Source of the DNA: Pedobacter sp. UBA4863
Lineage (GTDB): Bacteria > Bacteroidota > Bacteroidia > Sphingobacteriales > Sphingobacteriaceae
Assembly (NCBI RefSeq): GCF_002399615.1
Contig: NZ_DHDZ01000022.1
Location: 28,178 to 48,170 of the forward strand
Direction of reading: 5' to 3'
DNA: 19,993 nucleotides
Made by a program: the position numbers and the translations under genes. Below are positions 6,705 to 13,689 of this stretch, one piece after another. The notes beneath the pieces are model-generated. The model saw only the letters and a program-made list of their open reading frames with translations. It made no database searches and was not told the DNA's origin. The number at the start of each line of letters is the position of its first letter. The first letter of the stretch is position 1.

Positions 6705-7563
6705 CTTTTAAACGTTCTTTTAATTTTTCGGTAATTTTAACATCAACCATCAACCTAAACCAAAAACCTTGCAAAAAATGAAAAAGTATGCCCGTTTTAC
6801 CATCTAAAAAGCCTAGTTTAAAAGTCATTCGGTAGCTAAAATAAGCAAAAGACCGTAAGCCTCGTGGCAATTTCCACCATAGGCTTTTTAAATAAGCGGT
6901 TCTTTGGTCTGGGTTGCCAACTATACTAGGCCTGATGGTTTGCGCTCTTAAAGCCTGCATTCGTTCAATTTCTTCTTCGGCAACCAAATCGCTATAACGG
7001 TTGTGTTTTGCTATCCAAAAACTAATTTGGTTCTCTTTTAGATTTTCTTCAAGAATATGCCCTTTCTTCCAAATGATGGTTTTGCCAGGAACTACAAATC
7101 GATGGTCCATATTTTCGTTGGTATCAGAAAAGCCAATGCCGGTGCGGAACATTTTCATCAGGTATTTTGGATAATACCCGCCAAATTTGATCCATTTGCC
7201 CTTAAAGAAATTTTTTCTGTTAAAATAAATGCCATTGATGTCTTTATAAACTTCGTCATCTTTGAAGTTGGCCAATTGATCGAAAAGTTCTGGCGTTACA
7301 ATTTGGTCGGCATCTAGCCCTATTGTCCAAGGTGTTTTAACGTCAAAGTTTTTTATGGCGAAGTCCCATTGTTTGGGATGGTTTTCAAAGGCCTGGTGTT
7401 TTATTGCTGCATTAAAATCAGTAGCAATTTTTAAGGTTTGGTCGGTGCTTCCAGAATCTAGAATGAACAAGGGGGCGTTTAATGCTTTTATAGAGTTAAG
7501 CAAACGTGGAAGATGCTGCTCTTCGTTAAAGGTTAACACAATAAAGCTAAAAGGAGGTTGCAT
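6697..7563 (-). CDS. Glycosyltransferase family 2 (WaaE/KdtX-like)
   Basis: A 288-residue GT-A fold transferase with no clear membrane anchor at the N-terminus. It opens with FSFIVLTFNEEQHLPRLLNS (residues 5-24), the usual GT2 beginning, followed by LDSGSTD (35-41) and the metal/nucleotide-sugar DxD motif in GLDADQ (Asp84, Asp86). The middle has HRF and HILEEN stretches and the C-terminal part is basic and aromatic, as in WaaE/KdtX-like transferases that add a hexose to lipopolysaccharide or capsule. Donor and acceptor are not predictable. The gene lies between a methyltransferase (its start shares one base with that gene's stop) and the exosortase-type gene (8-bp overlap), so it belongs to the same transcript. 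The close pairing with an exosortase gene suggests a role in building the glycan that receives or accompanies the sorted protein. Confidence 0.9.
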   Translation of the reverse strand: MQPPFSFIVLTFNEEQHLPRLLNSIKALNAPLFILDSGSTDQTLKIATDFNAAIKHQAFENHPKQWDFAIKNFDVKTPWTIGLDADQIVTPELFDQLANFKDDEVYKDINGIYFNRKNFFKGKWIKFGGYYPKYLMKMFRTGIGFSDTNENMDHRFVVPGKTIIWKKGHILEENLKENQISFWIAKHNRYSDLVAEEEIERMQALRAQTIRPSIVGNPDQRTAYLKSLWWKLPRGLRSFAYFSYRMTFKLGFLDGKTGILFHFLQGFWFRLMVDVKITEKLKERLKDD

Positions 7564-8180
7564 TAAATAGTTGCTCTAATTACCATTGATTTCCAAAGAT
7601 AAGGAAATCTGCCACATCCTATAAAATGGGTAACATTAAAGCCTTGTTCTTGTAGCAGAGCGGTTAAAGTTTTTTTAGACCAAAGTTTAATATGTCCGCC
7701 ATCCCAAAGCGGATTAGCATGGCTATCCCATTTGCCCATAATTGCAATTACTAAATTTTTGAGGTAACCATGGTAGGGGGTAGAGAGTATCATTTCACCT
7801 CCGCCGTTTTTTACTAAAATTTTTTTAGCAAAGCCAATAAAAGTTCTCGGGTCGTAAAGGTGCTCTATTACCTCTGTTGAAACAATTGTTTTGAAGTTAA
7901 TCTCTGTTAACTCAATTGGTAAATCATCTGAAGATAAGTCTTGAAGAAAAAACTTCCCAGGATTAACAGAGTTTGCTTGAAAAATACCTTTTTCGGACGC
8001 ATCGGTACCAAATGCATTAAAACCTTTGGAGATAAGTTGGTTTGCAAAGGCTCCGTTTCCACATCCTAAATCTAAAATAACCGAGGTTGGTTCTATTAGA
8101 GAAATGATGGGTTGCCAAATATAGTGCTGGGTATGGTCTGGCTGCGTGTTATGGTAACCGTAATCTTTATATTGTGCCAT
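7563..8180 (-). CDS. Class I SAM-dependent methyltransferase
   Basis: A 205-residue Rossmann-like methyltransferase. Motif I is DLGCGNG (37-43), the acidic residue that binds the SAM ribose is Asp60 in GTDAS, and STEVIEHLYDP (101-111) corresponds to the post-II/III region of the UbiG/Coq3-like group. GGHIKLWS (161-168) is a late motif commonly seen in methyltransferases that work in polysaccharide loci. No membrane segment, so cytoplasmic. It sits 4 bp after the GT4 gene and overlaps the GT2 gene by one base, so it is part of a four-gene transcript. By context it probably methylates a sugar hydroxyl or a lipid-linked glycan; the exact acceptor is unknown. Confidence 0.9.
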   Translation of the reverse strand: MAQYKDYGYHNTQPDHTQHYIWQPIISLIEPTSVILDLGCGNGAFANQLISKGFNAFGTDASEKGIFQANSVNPGKFFLQDLSSDDLPIELTEINFKTIVSTEVIEHLYDPRTFIGFAKKILVKNGGGEMILSTPYHGYLKNLVIAIMGKWDSHANPLWDGGHIKLWSKKTLTALLQEQGFNVTHFIGCGRFPYLWKSMVIRATI

Positions 8181-8184
8181 AGCG

Positions 8185-9336
8185 TTAATAGATATATAAA
8201 TGGTTAAGGTATTGGCTTATTAAATTGCTTTTTGAAAAGTTTTCTCTAATAATTTGAGGTGCATTATTTTCTATTTTTACCCTTTTTTCTTTATCTAAAA
8301 ATGCCATTGAAATATTTTGGGCAATGCTTTTTATCTCTGTTTTACAAATCCAACCAAGGTCATTTTCTTGTATATAGGAGACTAACCCAACATGTTCACT
8401 AATGAGCACTGGTGTTCCCATGGCTAAGCTTTCGATAACTACATTGGCGAAATTTTCATTGTAAGATGTTAAAACGAATAAATCATGGCTGTGTATGTAA
8501 GTGAATTTATCTTCTCCATCTATTTTTCCTAGCCAATTTATATGTTGTTCAATACCTAATTCTGTACTTAACGCTTTAAGTTGTGTGATATAAGATGGAT
8601 TTCCAGTGCCAATAACAGTAAGTGTATATTTAAAATTAAGATCTGTTAATGCATTAAATAACAATTCTATACCTTTTTTTTCCTCTATACGGGAGAGATA
8701 TAAGATTTTAAAAGAACTTTCTCCTGTTGTTTTTACGGTAGTTGTTGCTGGAAAATGTACAAAATTAGGGATAATGCTAATTCCTTTGTTTTCACAGATT
8801 TGTTCAATATCTATGCGTTCTTTTGTGCTGGTGGCGTGAATATGGCAGTATTTCAATAAGCGCTTTCCTAATAAGAGATGGATAGCATCTTTAAATTTAG
8901 AGTTTTTGTTACTTAGGCTATAGTTGGTTAGCATCCCTCTTGGAGATAGAATTACTTTTACGCCATGCCATTTAGCAACTAAGCAAGAAAAGATAGAAAC
9001 CAAATTCCACCAAGCATGGATATGGATCATGAGCTGCTTTTTTTTGCTAGCTTTTTTTTCTTTGGTAATGAGTTTATGTAAAAACCAAAACAGGCTAGGC
9101 GAAAAGTGAGTATGGTCTTTGGTCCATCTTTTAAAATAATATACTGGTACCCCTTCTACTAGTTGCGCTTGGCCTATAGGTACATTTAACTCCTCTTTTC
9201 CATTTGCTGTGGTGGTAAGTACTATCACTTCTTTACCTGCTTTAACCAACTCTTCCGAAAGTTTAGCTACAGACATGGTTGGCCCACCGTAAATGTAGGC
9301 AGGCTTATAGGCCGCACATATTTGTATAATTTTCAA
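8185..9336 (-). CDS. Glycosyltransferase family 4 (GT-B fold)
   Basis: A 383-residue two-domain transferase. The N-terminal half begins MKIIQICAAYKPAYIYGGPT (1-20), the acceptor-domain opening typical of GT4 with the GG loop, followed by HIHAWW (105-110) and SPRGML (131-136). The C-terminal half has LYLSRIEEKKGIE (212-224), VIGTG (241-245) and the family EX7E motif with Glu294 and Glu302 in ENFANVVIE, then SLAMGTPVL. It acts on the cytoplasmic side and normally uses a nucleotide-sugar donor with retention of configuration. It is the first gene of the minus-strand glycan operon; the methyltransferase follows after 4 bp. The gene looks more AT-rich and uses more A/T-ending codons than its neighbours by eye, as often in exchangeable polysaccharide genes, but I have not computed this. 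Confidence 0.92.
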   Translation of the reverse strand: MKIIQICAAYKPAYIYGGPTMSVAKLSEELVKAGKEVIVLTTTANGKEELNVPIGQAQLVEGVPVYYFKRWTKDHTHFSPSLFWFLHKLITKEKKASKKKQLMIHIHAWWNLVSIFSCLVAKWHGVKVILSPRGMLTNYSLSNKNSKFKDAIHLLLGKRLLKYCHIHATSTKERIDIEQICENKGISIIPNFVHFPATTTVKTTGESSFKILYLSRIEEKKGIELLFNALTDLNFKYTLTVIGTGNPSYITQLKALSTELGIEQHINWLGKIDGEDKFTYIHSHDLFVLTSYNENFANVVIESLAMGTPVLISEHVGLVSYIQENDLGWICKTEIKSIAQNISMAFLDKEKRVKIENNAPQIIRENFSKSNLISQYLNHLYIY

Positions 9337-9410
9337 TTTCGTTGTTGGTTTTATGGTCTATCGTTTTTTGAGCAACAAATATCGAGTGTCGAACGACGAA
9401 AAAACAACTA

Positions 9411-11366
9411 TTAAGCTAATGAACTGCTATCTTTTTGTGCTAGCTTGCTGTTCTTATAACCATATAGAAAATAGATTACCAAACCTACTGCCAGCCAAAT
9501 ACCAAATCCAATCCAATTGCTAAGTTCTAGCTCACACATCATGTATAAGCAGCTAGTTAAGCCTAATACCGGAATGAGCGATAGATTTTTAGCGATACTT
9601 AAATAAGTTACCATTACACAAATTACTAAAAATATCCACATCGGAATTTTGTGTCTAAACAATGCCCATCCACTTTCAAACTTTTTGTCGTAAGCAATAA
9701 CAGATTTATTCATGAAAGTTTCATATTGCACAGCATTTAAATTGCTTAGATAGGCTTCGGCATCAATTTGTTTGCCTTGCAATACTATTGGGTTTGCGCT
9801 AATCTCGTCTTTTACGGTTTGTAATTCGGTAGCATTAAGCGAAGTTACAAACGATACAGGGTTAATCATTTTAGGCTCGTTAGTAAAAAAGCCTATAGTC
9901 TCTGTTTTAAACTCGGTAAAAGCAAGTGCAAAACCACCTATAAGAAGCAGTGGTGCAACATATTTGGCATTAACGTAAGGTATCCTGAATTTGCCTCGCT
10001 GTATATCTGGCCTATTTTGTAATACTAAAACCCCTGCGCAAACCAACACAAAGGCAAAAAGTGTCCCGATAGAACAAAGATCTGTTACTGTAGTAAGGTT
10101 TAAAAAAAGTGCAGGTACGGCTACCACAAAACCCACTACAATGGTTGCAAATGAAGGAGTTTTGTGTTTTGGATGTATTCTGGAGAAGGCTTTTGGCAAT
10201 AAGCCATCACGGCTCATGCTCAACCAAATACGGGGTTGCCCCATTTGGAAAACAAGCAAAACCGAAGCCATGGCAAATACGGCACTTACGGCAATAATGC
10301 CACTCATTAACTTCAAATCTATAGCGTCAAAAACATAAGCTAATGGATCACCAACAGCTAAAGTATTATATTTCACAATTCCGGTTAAAACTAGCGCAAT
10401 AGCGATATAAAGCACGGTACAGATGATAATGGCCCACATCATCCCTCTGGGTAAATCGCGTTGCGGATTTTTACATTCTTCGGCAGTAGTAGAAATAGCA
10501 TCGAAACCTATATAGGCAAAAAATACTGCCGATACGCCCTTTAATACACCACTAACGCCATTAGGAGCAAAGGGGTTCCAGTTGTTGGTATCTATATAAA
10601 ACACCCCTACGGCCAATACCAGTAAAATAACCACTAGTTTTACAATTACCATGGCATTGCTCGCATTTCTAGATTCTTTCATGCCTCTATATACCAACCA
10701 GGTAATAAAGATGATAATACCCAATGCAGGCAAATCGGCCACGAAGTGAAAACTACCAATTTTAGGGGCTGTACTCCAGGCGTTGGCTGCAATTCGTGTT
10801 GTCTCATCTAAATTGGTGATGCTCTTGCCTGCGTTTATTAAAGCTTCGGCATGTTGATGTCCTTTGTAAGCGCTTAAATAATCCATGCTAGCCCAATCTG
10901 GTACATGAATACCGTTAATGCCTAATGCTGGTATCTTAATGGAAGAGAGTAGCCCGGTGAAATAATCGGACCAAGAAATGGCTACGGTGATATTACCAAT
11001 GGCATATTCCATAATGAGCGACCAACCGATAATCCAGGCTACTAATTCGCCGAAAGCTACGTAAGAATAGGTGTAAGCACTACCAGAAACAGGTACCATC
11101 GAAGCAAATTCGGCATAGGCGAAAGCAGCAAAACTACAGGCTATAGCAGTAAAAATAAATAAAAATATTACTGCCGGACCACCATCGGCACTTGCTTTGC
11201 CAATAGTGCTGAAAATACCAGCGCCAACAATTGCGGCAATACCAAAGGCGGTAAGATCTCTTACACCCAGTGTTTTATGTAGTGATGGTTCATGGTCGCC
11301 ATAGCCTTTTTGCACATCGGCCAATATTTTGCTAACGGACTTTTTTCTGAATAGGTTTTTTAGCAT
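9411..11366 (-). CDS. APC-superfamily amino acid permease (cationic amino acid transporter-like)
   Basis: A 651-residue inner-membrane secondary transporter. After a soluble N-terminus with LHKTLGVRDLTAFGIAAIVGAGIF (written here in parts: LHKTLGVRDLT at 29-39, GAGIF at 48-52) come the unwound TM1 motif and about 12-14 hydrophobic segments. MVPVSGSAYTYSYVAFGE (90-107) is the conserved TM3 region of the CAT group, and FFAYIGFDAISTTAEE lies in TM6-7. Two hydrophilic stretches are larger than usual: about 142-215 and about 490-570, the second carrying repeated short Asn/Glu/Lys-rich sequence. These lengthen the protein beyond the about 480-600 residues of common bacterial relatives. Substrate is probably an amino acid, perhaps basic, but this is inference. 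The gene is monocistronic or linked to the oligopeptidase upstream (145-bp gap). Confidence 0.88.
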   Translation of the reverse strand: MLKNLFRKKSVSKILADVQKGYGDHEPSLHKTLGVRDLTAFGIAAIVGAGIFSTIGKASADGGPAVIFLFIFTAIACSFAAFAYAEFASMVPVSGSAYTYSYVAFGELVAWIIGWSLIMEYAIGNITVAISWSDYFTGLLSSIKIPALGINGIHVPDWASMDYLSAYKGHQHAEALINAGKSITNLDETTRIAANAWSTAPKIGSFHFVADLPALGIIIFITWLVYRGMKESRNASNAMVIVKLVVILLVLAVGVFYIDTNNWNPFAPNGVSGVLKGVSAVFFAYIGFDAISTTAEECKNPQRDLPRGMMWAIIICTVLYIAIALVLTGIVKYNTLAVGDPLAYVFDAIDLKLMSGIIAVSAVFAMASVLLVFQMGQPRIWLSMSRDGLLPKAFSRIHPKHKTPSFATIVVGFVVAVPALFLNLTTVTDLCSIGTLFAFVLVCAGVLVLQNRPDIQRGKFRIPYVNAKYVAPLLLIGGFALAFTEFKTETIGFFTNEPKMINPVSFVTSLNATELQTVKDEISANPIVLQGKQIDAEAYLSNLNAVQYETFMNKSVIAYDKKFESGWALFRHKIPMWIFLVICVMVTYLSIAKNLSLIPVLGLTSCLYMMCELELSNWIGFGIWLAVGLVIYFLYGYKNSKLAQKDSSSLA

Positions 11367-11392
11367 ACGCTATGTTTTGTCTGATTGTGTTT

Positions 11393-11400
11393 CAAACTTA
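11393..11400 (-). promoter_or_regulatory. candidate -7 element of the permease gene
   Basis: The minus strand reads TAAGTTTG, an exact TAnnTTTG match, 26 bp before the permease start codon. No clear TTG box lies 19-21 bp upstream. It supports independent transcription of the permease. Confidence 0.4.
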
Positions 11401-11455
11401 AAAAAAATAAGGGAACTTACGTTTCTTGGACTAGAGTTTTTCATTCTTTGTCTTA

Positions 11456-11499
11456 CGTTGTTCGTCTCTCGTCCACTGCTTTTCGATTAACGAACAACG
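11456..11499. repeat. inverted repeat after the oligopeptidase gene
   Basis: CGTTGTTCGT (11456-11465) is the perfect reverse complement of ACGAACAACG (11490-11499), with a 24-base loop, starting 12 bp past the oligopeptidase stop on the minus strand. There is no T-run on that side, so it is not a classic terminator. Related words (CGAACGACGA) occur at 9391-9400 in the gap after the permease. Confidence 0.55.
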
Positions 11500-11511
11500 A
11501 TCCTCAAATAC

Positions 11512-13221
11512 CTATCCCAGTTTTTCCAATTCTTCTTTTACAAAGCCTGCTAAATCTTTAATGTAATCTGCGCTGAAATCGAATTTAATACCAGCTGTTT
11601 CATAAATTTCGTTCATCGGTTTGGTATAGCCTAGTGCCAAAGCGTCTAAATATTGTTTTAAGCCTTTCTGTTTGTCCTCCTTATAGTTTTTCCAAACCGC
11701 AATGGCACCTAATTGTGCAATGGCGTATTCGATATAGTAAAACGGTACTTCGAAAAGATGCAACTGCTTTTGCCACACATTGCCAAACTGTGCTTCGTGT
11801 TCGTCCCAGTTGGCAAAGCCCGCACCAAATCTGTTGTAAATTTGTTTAAACGCGGCTTCTCTATCGGCAGCATTGTGGTTTGGGTTAGTGTATATCCAAT
11901 GCTGAAACTGATCGATCACAGCTACCCATGGTAAAGTTTTTAGCACATCTACCAATTGCTCTTTTTTCGCCCTAATCAAATCCTCCTCTTTATCAAAATA
12001 AACAGACCATTGGTCCATTGAAATCAATTCCATGCTCATAGAAGCTAGTTCAGCTACTTCAGATGGGCAATGTTTAAAATCGTTAAGTTCTAGATTTGCA
12101 GTTAAAAAAGTATGGATGGCATGCCCACCTTCGTGTACCATGGTCGTTAAATCTCGCAACGAGTTGGCCGAATTCATAAAAATAAAAGGAGCACCAGTTT
12201 CGGCCAACGGATAGTTATAGCCACCGGGTGCCTTTCCCATTCTACTTTCTACATCAAAAAGATGGTTGGCTTTCATGATGGCAAGTTTTTCGCCTAAAGA
12301 ACTGTCTATTTGGTTAAAGCAAGCTATCGATTTGTCTATCAAATCTGCTCCGTTTTGAAAAGGCTTTAGTGCGGGTTTGCCCGAAGTGCTAACTTCTAAA
12401 TCCCAAGGTTTTAGTGCCGATAGCTGTAATGCTTCTTTACGCTTGCTGGCCTGTTCTTTTAAGATAGGCACAATTTCTTTTTCAATGGCCTCGGCAAAAT
12501 CATAACAGTCTTTTGGGGTATAGTCAAAACGTCCTAAGGCTTGGAACATATAATCACGATAGTTCTCAAAACCTGCATTTAAAGCAGCTTGGTGACGTAA
12601 TTTTATCAATTCGTCAAAAAGGATGTTTAAAGTGTCTTTGTCTGCCAATCTGCGTTTTTGAATTGTTTCCCAAGCATTTTTACGAACGTTACGGTCGGTA
12701 TCCTTTAAAAAGTTACTAGCTTGCTCTAAGGTATATTCCTGTCCGTTTAGTGTTACGCTCATTGCTCCGGTAATACCTTGATATTGTTGTTGCTTAACCT
12801 GTAATTCGGTAAACAGCGGAATGTTCTCTTCTCTAAACAATGCTAATGCTTTGCGAACACCGCGTAAATACACAAAGTATTTTTGTTGGTCTAACTCATT
12901 AACAAAAGCATTTTCGACTAATTTTTTATTTAACTCGTTCGCAATGGGCGCTATTTTAGGTTCTATCTCGGTAGCAAAATATTGGAAATCCTTTACCAAT
13001 TGCTCGTTAGCCGTATCGCAGCTCATTTTAATATAGCGCCAAGCAAAGTCTTCTTCTAAAGCTGCTTCTAGTTCGCTTTTATTGCGTAACCATTGTTCCA
13101 ATTCTGTTGCGCTGTTTATACTTCTATGCTTTAGCTCATCAAAAATAGGAGCTAGGTTTTCCCAATTAATTACTAAGTTTTGTGGTATATAGTTGCGTTG
13201 CTTTTTAATTATCGTTTTCAT
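11512..13221 (-). CDS. M3-family oligoendopeptidase (PepF-like zinc metallopeptidase)
   Basis: A 569-residue cytoplasmic zinc peptidase that degrades short peptides. The catalytic motif is HEGGH (His363, Glu364, His367) in TTMVHEGGHAIHTF, and the third ligand is probably Glu391 in SEVAELAS, 24 residues later, as in the oligoendopeptidase F branch. The all-helical architecture, an N-terminal region around 35-130, FMNSANSLRD (348-357) before the zinc site and the tyrosine-rich end FEVPFYYIEYAIAQLGA match the M3 clan. Length is typical (about 560-600). No signal peptide is visible. It lies upstream of an amino acid permease on the same strand, which would fit peptide and amino acid recycling, but the 145-bp gap with an inverted repeat argues for separate transcription. 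Two pseudo-palindromes lie 49-98 bp upstream of the start. Confidence 0.93.
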   Translation of the reverse strand: MKTIIKKQRNYIPQNLVINWENLAPIFDELKHRSINSATELEQWLRNKSELEAALEEDFAWRYIKMSCDTANEQLVKDFQYFATEIEPKIAPIANELNKKLVENAFVNELDQQKYFVYLRGVRKALALFREENIPLFTELQVKQQQYQGITGAMSVTLNGQEYTLEQASNFLKDTDRNVRKNAWETIQKRRLADKDTLNILFDELIKLRHQAALNAGFENYRDYMFQALGRFDYTPKDCYDFAEAIEKEIVPILKEQASKRKEALQLSALKPWDLEVSTSGKPALKPFQNGADLIDKSIACFNQIDSSLGEKLAIMKANHLFDVESRMGKAPGGYNYPLAETGAPFIFMNSANSLRDLTTMVHEGGHAIHTFLTANLELNDFKHCPSEVAELASMSMELISMDQWSVYFDKEEDLIRAKKEQLVDVLKTLPWVAVIDQFQHWIYTNPNHNAADREAAFKQIYNRFGAGFANWDEHEAQFGNVWQKQLHLFEVPFYYIEYAIAQLGAIAVWKNYKEDKQKGLKQYLDALALGYTKPMNEIYETAGIKFDFSADYIKDLAGFVKEELEKLG

Positions 13222-13689
13222 TTGTGTTTAATAATTGTTTTATTGAGGAGTACTTTCACATTTGCCATGCACTAAAAAAATAGTGGTTTGTTGTTTAATT
13301 ATGTTTTTGTTGGCAACAATAGGTAAACCTTTGAACGTCTAAAATTACGGAATGTTTTTGGTTGGTGGGGAGGTCTAGTTAGGAGAATTGTAAAAATTGG
13401 CTTCTTTGCGTAAGTAAATTGCTATTCGTATGGTTTATTGGGAACACGAAGACTTCGTTTTTTAACTAAAGCCAAAAGAGAAGTGAGGCCACTTGCTCCA
13501 AATGATAATTATTATATATTTACAACTCGTTGAGCATTTGGGCTGGCTAGCTACAGCCGCACAGATAAAACACGCATGAATTTTAGAAAAAAAAATAATT
13601 TTTAGACTAAAATATTACGGTTCAATTTGATGGAGAATAACAAAGTAAAAACAGTTTTTTAGAAGAAAAGTACCCTATAGAAGAAGAAT
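13222..13689. other. 468-bp divergent intergenic region with several hairpins
   Basis: It separates the oligopeptidase (minus) from the alpha-glucosidase (plus). No credible ORF is present. It holds two pseudo-palindromes close to the peptidase start (CACTA-A6-TAGTG at 13270-13285; TTGTTG-G-CAACAA at 13307-13319). Then come three potential hairpins: ACGAA/TTCGT followed by six T (13446-13464), GAG-AAGTG/CACTT-CTC (13478-13498) and GGCTG/CAGCC (13541-13558). No convincing TTG/TAnnTTTG promoter pair for either flanking gene was found. A terminator-like hairpin between divergent genes is odd and is discussed under findings. Confidence 0.5.

Noticed and set aside
9991..10338. Plus-strand frame of 115 codons in the permease region
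   Set aside because: Antisense shadow of transmembrane segments; no start context or domain.
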